Shown in pieces: positions 1 to 5,392 of a DNA stretch of 5,392 bases. The notes beneath the pieces are model-generated. The model did no database searches. It was not told the origin of the DNA and saw nothing but the letters and a program-made list of their open reading frames with translations. The translations under genes and the position numbers were made by a program. This DNA is from Pseudomonadota bacterium (GTDB lineage Bacteria; Pseudomonadota; Alphaproteobacteria; Rhizobiales; Kaistiaceae): the NCBI GenBank assembly GCA_023433185.1, contig JAEZEN010000329.1, positions 1 through 5,392 on the forward strand, in the 5' to 3' direction. Within the stretch, counting starts at the first letter, position 1, and every line of letters starts with the position of its first letter.

Positions 1-1902
1 TTCGCCAAGTGCCACCACGGCTGGTCGTACTACCCGACGAAGGTCGGCGCGCCGCATCCCGGCCTCGAGCGGCCCGACCTGCTCGGTGACATGGTACGCG
101 CGCTCAACGCCGCCGACATCGAGGCGCCGATCTACATTTCGGTGCAGTGGGACGAGCGGAACGCGCGTCTCCACCCCGAATGGCGGGCGATGAGCGCGAC
201 CAACCGCTTCTACCATGCGCTGCCGGACGACACCTCCACCGCACGCCAGCTCAGCCCGGCCTGGCATACGCTCTGCCTCAACCACAAAGGCTACCGTGAC
301 GAACTGCTTGCCCAGGCGCGCGAGGTGGCGTCCACCTACGAAACCCCCGGCCTCTTCTTCGACATCGTCCTGACGCCGGACTGCGTCTGCCCCGCATGCA
401 TCGCGACCATGGCCGAGAGGGGCGTCGACCCGGAGAATCCGGCCGACCGGCTGAACAACGACGAATGGGTGAACGAGCGCTTCCGGAGCGAACTGAGCGC
501 GGCGCTTCGCGAGGAGTTCCCGAACCTTCGCGTCTTCTACAACTGCGGGCACATCCACAAGCGCGGCCCCCGGCGCTTCGACGCCTACAGCCACCTCGAG
601 ATCGAGAGCCTGCCCACCGGCGGCTGGGGCTATGACCACTTCCCGTCAAGCGCCCGCTACGGCGCCTTTCTGGGGTTCGATCTCGTAAGCCATACCGGCA
701 AGTTCCACACGAGCTGGGGGGAATTCGGCGGTTTCAAGCACCCGCATGCGCTGGAATACGAGACCGCGCAGATGGTGGCGTTGGGCGCGAAGTGCCTGGT
801 CGGCGACCAGCTCCACCCGGACGGGGCCGTCAATCCCGACACCTACGCCTCGATCGCCCCCGCCTATCGCCGAATCGCAGCACTCGAACCGTTCCTCGAA
901 GGCGGCCGGTACATTCCGGAGATCGCGATCATGTCGGCGGAATATTTCCAGCCGACCGACGCCCGCAACAATCCGAGCGACGACGGCGCGGCGCAGATGC
1001 TGCTCGAACTGCAGCGGCCTTTCGATGTGATCGACCCCAGCGCCCGCTTCACCGACTACCCGCTGATCGTCCTGCCCGACGCGATCCCGGTCGATGCGGA
1101 GCTCGCGATGCGGTTCGGCGACTATGTCGACAATGGCGGCCGCATCATCTTCACCGGGACGAGCGGCATCGATCCGGACGGGACGATCCGGCTGCCCGCG
1201 GGCATCGAATGGAGCGGGCCGCCGACCCCCTTCAGCCCGACCTATCTCCGCACGGGCAAGGGCCTCGATCCGGGCATGCCGTCGACGCCCTTCGTCATGT
1301 ATGGCGTCCCGCAGACGATCGTGGCGCGGGGCGCCGAGGTCCTTGCCGAGGTGGTGCCGCCCTACTTCAACCGCACCTACAGGCACTTCTCATCGCACCA
1401 GCACGCGCCCGACGACCCCGACGCGCCGCCGATCGGGGCCGGGGTGACGATTTCCGGCCGGGTGGCCTATGTCGCATACCCGATCTTCGACATGTACCAG
1501 GCAATGGGGCAGCCGCTTTACAAATACGTGGTCCGGGGTCTACTCGACCGGCTGTTGCCGGAGCGTGTGCTCGCGACGGACCTTCCCTCCGCCGGGCGGG
1601 CAAGCCTTGCGGTCCAGCCCGGGCAGAACCGCCATGTCCTGCATCTCCTCTACGGTCCGCCCCAGGTGCGCGGCAAGCGCGTCCCGGCCGCGGATGGGGC
1701 GCTACGGGTGATGGAGATGATCGAGGATATCCCGGCCATCGGTCCGGTGACGGCGCGGGTCCGGCTCCCGCGCGCGCCGACCCGGGTCTACGAGGCGACG
1801 AGTGGCCGCGATCTTCCCTGGACCAGCGGACCCGACGGTGTCGAGGTGATCTTGCCGCGGCTTCACATCCACGCTGCGGTGGTTTTCGACGGGACCGCAT
1901 GA
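1..1902 (+). CDS. GHL6/GH151-like glycoside hydrolase, probable alpha-L-fucosidase (5' end missing)
   Basis: The reading frame is open from the first base, so the gene begins before the window. The visible part is 633 codons, and from the family's usual N-terminus I estimate about 45-50 residues are missing; the ATG at 91 is internal. Residues are numbered from the window edge. The start reads FAKCHHGWSYYPTKVG, a signature I associate with the GHL6 group (a TIM-barrel glycosidase, the GH151 alpha-L-fucosidase type). The segment GLFFDI places Asp121 where a retaining nucleophile is expected, and HLEIESLPTGGWGYDHFP contains Glu200 and Glu202 as acid/base candidates; both assignments are inferred. 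A cysteine cluster, CVCPAC (Cys128, 130, 133), follows the putative nucleophile. From about residue 304 the chain looks like a beta-galactosidase trimerisation (GATase-like) domain, including YVDNGGRIIFTGTSG, followed by a C-terminal beta domain. It overlaps the LacI gene by 4 bp and shares an operon with GH95, which favours a fucosidase role. A beta-galactosidase-like activity cannot be excluded, and export cannot be judged without the N-terminus. Confidence 0.78.
   Translation, partial: FAKCHHGWSYYPTKVGAPHPGLERPDLLGDMVRALNAADIEAPIYISVQWDERNARLHPEWRAMSATNRFYHALPDDTSTARQLSPAWHTLCLNHKGYRDELLAQAREVASTYETPGLFFDIVLTPDCVCPACIATMAERGVDPENPADRLNNDEWVNERFRSELSAALREEFPNLRVFYNCGHIHKRGPRRFDAYSHLEIESLPTGGWGYDHFPSSARYGAFLGFDLVSHTGKFHTSWGEFGGFKHPHALEYETAQMVALGAKCLVGDQLHPDGAVNPDTYASIAPAYRRIAALEPFLEGGRYIPEIAIMSAEYFQPTDARNNPSDDGAAQMLLELQRPFDVIDPSARFTDYPLIVLPDAIPVDAELAMRFGDYVDNGGRIIFTGTSGIDPDGTIRLPAGIEWSGPPTPFSPTYLRTGKGLDPGMPSTPFVMYGVPQTIVARGAEVLAEVVPPYFNRTYRHFSSHQHAPDDPDAPPIGAGVTISGRVAYVAYPIFDMYQAMGQPLYKYVVRGLLDRLLPERVLATDLPSAGRASLAVQPGQNRHVLHLLYGPPQVRGKRVPAADGALRVMEMIEDIPAIGPVTARVRLPRAPTRVYEATSGRDLPWTSGPDGVEVILPRLHIHAAVVFDGTA
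1899..1902 (+). other. ATGA start/stop overlap (translational coupling)
   Basis: The stop TGA of the first glycosidase (1900-1902) and the ATG of the LacI gene (1899-1901) share bases in the arrangement ATGA. Only a weak purine stretch (GACGGG, 1888-1893) precedes this ATG, so ribosomes finishing the first gene probably re-initiate here. The overlap ties regulator synthesis to expression of the enzyme gene. That implies autoregulation if the repressor acts on the operon promoter, which is an inference. Confidence 0.8.
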
Positions 1903-2996
1903 GACCGACCGACCGCACCCCGCCGCACGCGCCCGCCGAGATCGACGGCGATCTGGGGGAGGATCCAAGTGGCCGGCGTCGACCGTCGACGATCATCGAC
2001 GTCGCCCATGAGGCCGGCGTCGCGGTCGGCACCGTGTCGCGCTATCTCAACGGTCTGCCGGTCCGGGTCGGCAACCGCGATCAGATCGAGAACGCCATCC
2101 GGCGACTGGGCTATCGCAGGAACGCCCTGGCGGCGGCGATCAAGTCGGACCTCACCAACATGGTCGGCTTCATGGTGCCGGGCTTGAGCGAGTTCCACGC
2201 CGCAATCCTCGAGCAGCTCAGCGACCGTCTGCGGCGGACAGGTCGCGGCCTGCTCACCTATTGCCACAATGATGATCGCGGATCGATCGCCGAGGCTCTC
2301 CACTTCTTCGGAGGGCATCGCGTCGACTGCCTGGTCATGGACGGCCATGAGGACGCCAGCGAGGGCGTGAGGGAGCTGCTCGCCGGCGGAACGCCCGTCA
2401 TCGTCTACGACAACGACGTGCCCGGCCTGCCGGTCGACCGCGTTCTGGTCGACAACCGCACGGCGTCGGCGCGGGTGGTCAACCACCTCCTCGACCTGGG
2501 GCACACGCGGATTGCGGTGCTCACCGGCAGCTTGCACGACTATACGGGGCGCGAGCGGCTCGAGGGCTATCTCGAGGCGATGCGCAAGCACGGGATCGAG
2601 GTCCCGCCCGCATACATCATCGACGCGGGATGGATCGAGAGCCGGGGCTATGCGGGCATGTTGCGATTGCTGACCCTCGAGCAGCCGCCGACCGCGGTGT
2701 TCTGCTGCAACTACAACATAGCGGTCGGCGCGATCGCGCTGCTCAAGGAGCAGGGGCGCCACATACCCGCCGACATGTCGCTGGTGAGCTTCGACGACGT
2801 CCCCCTGTTCCGTCTCCATGAGGCCGGGATAACGGCGGTTGCGCAGCCGGTCGATATGGTCGCCCAGACGATCACCGGGCTCATCACGGCGCGGCTTTCG
2901 GAGGATGGAGAGCACCACGCGCCGCACACCGTCACGCTGGGCTGCGACATCATCCTGCGCGGCTCGACGCGGAAGCCTGTCGGCGAAGGACGCTGA
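1899..2996 (+). CDS. LacI/GalR-family transcriptional regulator
   Basis: This is a 365-residue repressor of the LacI type. Residues 31-52 form the winged-type LacI helix-turn-helix start ([20 protein letters not shown]). It is followed by the hinge region NALAAAIKS at 75-83, where Ile81 stands in the position usually held by the minor-groove-intercalating Leu. Residues from about 87 form a periplasmic-binding-protein-like effector domain. Family landmarks are [23 protein letters not shown] (184-206), GRERLEGY (217-224), [10 protein letters not shown] (264-273) and [10 protein letters not shown] (294-303). ATG 1899 is chosen because it overlaps the upstream stop as ATGA and no other in-frame ATG or GTG lies before the HTH. 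That gives an unusual 30-residue charged, proline-rich leader (most LacI proteins have about 2-10 residues there). It presumably represses this operon until it binds a sugar effector, likely fucose-related given both neighbours; the ligand is inferred. No operator is visible in the window, since the operon promoter lies upstream. Confidence 0.95.
   Translation: MRPTDRTPPHAPAEIDGDLGEDPSGRRRPSTIIDVAHEAGVAVGTVSRYLNGLPVRVGNRDQIENAIRRLGYRRNALAAAIKSDLTNMVGFMVPGLSEFHAAILEQLSDRLRRTGRGLLTYCHNDDRGSIAEALHFFGGHRVDCLVMDGHEDASEGVRELLAGGTPVIVYDNDVPGLPVDRVLVDNRTASARVVNHLLDLGHTRIAVLTGSLHDYTGRERLEGYLEAMRKHGIEVPPAYIIDAGWIESRGYAGMLRLLTLEQPPTAVFCCNYNIAVGAIALLKEQGRHIPADMSLVSFDDVPLFRLHEAGITAVAQPVDMVAQTITGLITARLSEDGEHHAPHTVTLGCDIILRGSTRKPVGEGR
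2985..2990 (+). promoter_or_regulatory. Shine-Dalgarno site for the GH95 gene
   Basis: GAAGGA lies inside the last codons of the LacI gene, with eight bases between it and the GTG at 2999. It closely matches the anti-Shine-Dalgarno complement and decides the GTG start, for which there is no ATG alternative before the conserved domain. It gives GH95 its own ribosome entry despite the 2-bp intergenic gap. Confidence 0.75.
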
Positions 2997-2998
2997 CG

Positions 2999-5269
2999 GT
3001 GGCCGGCCCGGGCGAACTGCGGCTGTGGTACGAGCAGCCGGCGCAGGCCTGGACCGAGGCGCTGCCGATCGGCAACGGCCGGCTCGGCGCGATGGTCTTC
3101 GGTGGGATCGCGCGCGAGCGGTTGCAGATCAACGAGGACTCGCTGTGGTCGGGCGGCCCCTACACGCAGGCGCATGCCGAGGCGGCGCCGAATCTCGAAG
3201 CCGTGCGCCGGCTGATCTTCGAAGGGCGCTACGCCGAGGCGGAGGCCCTTGCCGACCGCACCCTGATGGGGCGTCCGCTCCGGCAGATGGCGTATCAGCC
3301 GGCGGGCGACATCCTGATAGACCAGGACATCGGCGGGGAAGACGTCCGCGACTACCGTCGGACCCTCGATCTCGCGACGGCGATCGCAACGACGTCCTTC
3401 CGCACCGGAGGGACGACATACCTCCGGGAGGCGATTGCGACGGCTGCCGATGGCGTGATCGTCCTCCGTCTCTCCGCCGACCGGCCCGGCGCCGTTTCCT
3501 TCACGCTCTCCGTCGACTCGGAGCAGACCGGGGCCGCCGCTCCGGCCGACGCGGATTCGATCGCGTGGCGCGGGAGAAACCGCGATGCCGAGGGAGTTCC
3601 GGGCAGTCTCGACCTCGCGCTCCGTGCCCGGGTGATCTGCATCGGCGGCTCGGTGCGGCCTGACGGCGACGCGCTGCGGATCGACGGCGCGGACGAGGCG
3701 ATGGTGATCGTCGATGCGGCAACCAGCTTCCGCAGCCACCGGGACACGCGGGCCGACCCCGACGCCGCCCTGGCGGAGCGGGCGGAGCGGCTCGCCGGAA
3801 AGGTCTGGGCGGCGCTTCGGGACGCGCATGTCGCGGAGCATCGCCGCCTGTTCGACCGCTTTGCCATCGACCTGGGCCGCACGCCTTCGGCCCGGCTGCC
3901 GACCGACCGGCGCATTGCGGCGAACCCCGGAAGCCAGGACCCCGCGCTCGCCGCCCTCTATGTGCAATACGGCCGCTACCTGATGATCGCGTCGTCCCGG
4001 CCCGGGACGCAGCCGGCCAACCTCCAGGGTATCTGGAACGACCGGGTCGACCCGCCCTGGGGCAGCAAGTACACGGCCAACATCAACCTTCAGATGAACT
4101 ACTGGCTGCCCGACCCGGCGAATCTCGACGAATGCATGGAGCCGCTGATCCGGATGGTCGAGGACCTGAGCCGGACCGGGGCGGAGATCGCGACGGCCCA
4201 CTACCGCGCGCGCGGGTGGGTGCTCCACCACAACACGGACATCTGGCGGGCGGCCGGACCGGTGGACGGGGCCAAGTGGGGCCTCTGGCCGACCGGCGGT
4301 GCGTGGCTTGCGGTGCAGCTCTGGGACCATGCGGTATTCCTCGGGCGCCCCGATGACCTGGTGCGCCGGCTCCGTCCACTGATCGCCGGTGCGGCGCAGT
4401 TCGTCTTCGACATCCTCGTGCCGCTTCCGGGCAGCGACGCGCTGGTGACCAATCCTTCGCTGTCGCCGGAGAATGTTCATCCTCACGGCGCGTCGCTGTG
4501 CGCCGGACCGGCAATGGATCGCCAGATCATCCGCGATCTGATCGATGCCCTCCTTGCCGCGTCGCTCCAACTCGGCATCGAGGACGAAACCACCCGCGAG
4601 GCGCGCCGGGTTCTGCCGCTGCTGCCGCCGGATCGCATCGGCCATGCCGGACAGTTCCAGGAGTGGCTCGAGGACTGGGACATGCGGGCGCCGGAGATGC
4701 ACCACCGGCACGTCTCCCACCTCTATGCACTCTACCCGAGCCGGCAGATCGATCCCGACCTGACGCCCGAGCTTGCGGCAGCCGCGCGACGATCGCTCGA
4801 AATCCGGGGGGACAACGCCACCGGCTGGGGGGTCGGCTGGCGCATCAATCTCTGGGCGCGGCTTTTCGACGGCGATCATGCGCACGGTGTGCTCCAGCTT
4901 CTCCTTTCGCCCGAACTGACCTATCCGAACATGTTCGACGCGCACCCGCCCTTCCAGATCGACGGGAATTTCGGCGGTGCCGCGGGCATCATCGAAATGC
5001 TGGTTCAATCCGGCGAGGGGTGGCTGCGTCTCCTGCCCGCTCTGCCCTCGGCCTGGCCCAGTGGGTCGCTCCGCGGCGTTCGCGCCCGCGGCGGACTCGA
5101 GCTCGATCTTGACTGGACCGACGGCAGGCTGGTCCGTGCGGAGATCCGGTCCGCAGTCCCGGTGTCGGTAGAGGTCCGCTACGAGGGCTCCCGTGTGACG
5201 GCGGAACTCGATCCAAGCCGGCCCTGGGCCTGTCCGACATCTGCAAGCGGGCTCGTCTCGGTAGGCTAG
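2999..5269 (+). CDS. GH95 family alpha-L-fucosidase / alpha-L-galactosidase
   Basis: This 756-residue protein has the usual size for GH95, an inverting (alpha/alpha)6-barrel family that removes terminal alpha-1,2-linked L-fucose or, in some members, L-galactose. The N-terminal beta-sandwich opens with [16 protein letters not shown] (21-36) and [13 protein letters not shown] (42-54), both diagnostic. The catalytic centre is intact: NIN at Asn361-Asn363 in NLQGIWND...[12 protein letters not shown] (base-activating asparagines), Glu491 in LSPEN (general acid), and Asp655 in FQIDGNFGG (general base). These match Asn421/Asn423/Glu566/Asp766 of the Bifidobacterium bifidum enzyme. [13 protein letters not shown] and [18 protein letters not shown] are also family landmarks. 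The GTG start at 2999 is supported by GAAGGA eight bases upstream and by the conserved domain starting at once. No signal peptide or lipobox is seen, so it probably acts in the cytoplasm on imported oligosaccharides. It follows the LacI gene by 2 bp. The stop codon lies inside an inverted repeat. Fucose versus L-galactose preference cannot be decided here. Confidence 0.94.
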   Translation: MAGPGELRLWYEQPAQAWTEALPIGNGRLGAMVFGGIARERLQINEDSLWSGGPYTQAHAEAAPNLEAVRRLIFEGRYAEAEALADRTLMGRPLRQMAYQPAGDILIDQDIGGEDVRDYRRTLDLATAIATTSFRTGGTTYLREAIATAADGVIVLRLSADRPGAVSFTLSVDSEQTGAAAPADADSIAWRGRNRDAEGVPGSLDLALRARVICIGGSVRPDGDALRIDGADEAMVIVDAATSFRSHRDTRADPDAALAERAERLAGKVWAALRDAHVAEHRRLFDRFAIDLGRTPSARLPTDRRIAANPGSQDPALAALYVQYGRYLMIASSRPGTQPANLQGIWNDRVDPPWGSKYTANINLQMNYWLPDPANLDECMEPLIRMVEDLSRTGAEIATAHYRARGWVLHHNTDIWRAAGPVDGAKWGLWPTGGAWLAVQLWDHAVFLGRPDDLVRRLRPLIAGAAQFVFDILVPLPGSDALVTNPSLSPENVHPHGASLCAGPAMDRQIIRDLIDALLAASLQLGIEDETTREARRVLPLLPPDRIGHAGQFQEWLEDWDMRAPEMHHRHVSHLYALYPSRQIDPDLTPELAAAARRSLEIRGDNATGWGVGWRINLWARLFDGDHAHGVLQLLLSPELTYPNMFDAHPPFQIDGNFGGAAGIIEMLVQSGEGWLRLLPALPSAWPSGSLRGVRARGGLELDLDWTDGRLVRAEIRSAVPVSVEVRYEGSRVTAELDPSRPWACPTSASGLVSVG

Positions 5270-5343
5270 TGAAGCGAGTTTGACATTTGATACCCATCTG
5301 CCATGAACGCTTGCTCAAATGTCAAACTCAAAAGCTTCACTAG
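5266..5343. repeat. Long inverted repeat overlapping the GH95 stop codon
   Basis: The left arm is 5266-5290 (CTAGTGAAGC joined to GAGTTTGACATTTGA). The right arm is its exact reverse complement, TCAAATGTCAAACTC at 5315-5329 and GCTTCACTAG at 5334-5343, interrupted only by four extra A bases at 5330-5333. All 25 positions pair, around a 24-base unpaired centre (5291-5314). Base composition drops abruptly to about 42% G+C from 5281 to 5340, against roughly 65-75% in the genes. The left arm supplies the TAG stop of GH95. No T-run follows either arm, so it is not a standard intrinsic terminator, though a hairpin of this length could still block transcription or protect the mRNA 3' end. Each arm holds TTGACA facing the centre (5280-5285 on +, and the mirror on -), but no good -10 box follows. 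A miniature transposable or repeated intergenic element is my preferred reading. I see no clear target duplication. Confidence 0.85.
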
Positions 5344-5392
5344 AATCATAGAGTTGCTAGTGGTCCTTTGATTCCGACACTTGCTCGGCGCT
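5344..5392. other. AT-richer intergenic tail with short repeats
   Basis: No gene is recognisable in the last 49 bases. They continue the low-GC composition of the inverted repeat. A third copy of CTAGTG sits at 5357-5362 and can pair with CACTAG at 5338-5343, giving an alternative hairpin with a 13-base loop that would compete with the long one. CTTGCTC at 5380-5386 repeats CTTGCTC at 5310-5316 in the loop of the inverted repeat. These links suggest the tail belongs to the same element, which may run past the window edge. Confidence 0.5.

Noticed and set aside
792..1898. Upstream extension of the LacI reading frame as a fusion protein
   Set aside because: The frame is open only because of high GC. 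The residues before 1899 are low-complexity Arg/Pro/Ala and overlap the well-conserved glycosidase frame.
2711..5008. A 765-codon open frame on the minus strand opposite GH95 and part of LacI
   Set aside because: It is the antisense shadow of GC-biased codons. The translation is Arg/Pro/Gly-rich without recognisable motifs, while the plus strand carries intact conserved enzymes.
5266..5304. Short minus-strand frame (ATG within the loop, 12 codons, ending in the left arm)
   Set aside because: It is too short, has no ribosome-binding site and is explained by the inverted repeat.
5280..5308. Sigma-70 promoter from TTGACA in the left arm
   Set aside because: At 16-18 bases' spacing there is no TATAAT-like hexamer, and the mirror TTGACA on the minus strand also lacks one.
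5304..5317. Possible LacI-type operator TGAACGCTTGCTCA in the loop of the inverted repeat
   Set aside because: Only four of seven half-site positions are symmetric, the centre is not CG, and it lies downstream of the operon.
5266..5350. Ordinary rho-independent terminator for the operon
   Set aside because: The stem is long and AT-rich, the 24-base loop is large and neither strand has a T-run after the stem. Some terminating effect remains possible.

Overview
This window is a compact, rightward-reading sugar-degradation operon from a GC-rich bacterium. The coding DNA is roughly two-thirds or more G+C with strong G/C bias at third codon positions. The protein styles (a GHL6/GH151-type glycosidase, a LacI-family regulator and a GH95 enzyme, tightly packed) fit a proteobacterium. 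An alphaproteobacterium such as a sphingomonad or caulobacter relative is my best guess, but the sequence alone does not prove it.

Layout: (1) 1-1902 is the 3' part of a glycoside hydrolase gene cut by the left window edge. Its product resembles the GHL6 / GH151 group, a TIM barrel followed by a beta-galactosidase-type trimerisation domain, whose characterised members are alpha-L-fucosidases. (2) 1899-2996 encodes a LacI/GalR-type repressor that starts inside the stop codon of the first gene (ATGA overlap). (3) 2999-5269 encodes a complete GH95 enzyme (alpha-L-fucosidase / alpha-L-galactosidase family) starting two bases after the regulator's stop, with a good Shine-Dalgarno. (4) 5266-5392 is a sharply AT-richer tail (about 45% G+C by my count). 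It is built around a near-perfect 25-bp inverted repeat that begins inside the GH95 stop codon, followed by short repeats of CTAGTG and CTTGCTC.

How the genes fit together: two alpha-L-fucosidase-type enzymes from unrelated families (GH151 retaining, GH95 inverting) are co-transcribed with one transcriptional regulator. This suggests intracellular removal of terminal alpha-linked L-fucose (or L-galactose) from imported oligosaccharides, with the LacI protein sensing a sugar released by the pathway. GH95 shows no signal peptide; the first enzyme's N-terminus is outside the window. The genes for transport and for fucose catabolism are not in view.

The most unusual thing here is not a gene but the inverted-repeat element at the right end. 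Its composition, its overlap with the GH95 stop codon, its 4-base asymmetry and the lack of a U-tract argue against an ordinary terminator. They point to a mobile or repeated intergenic element, which needs a genome-wide search to establish.
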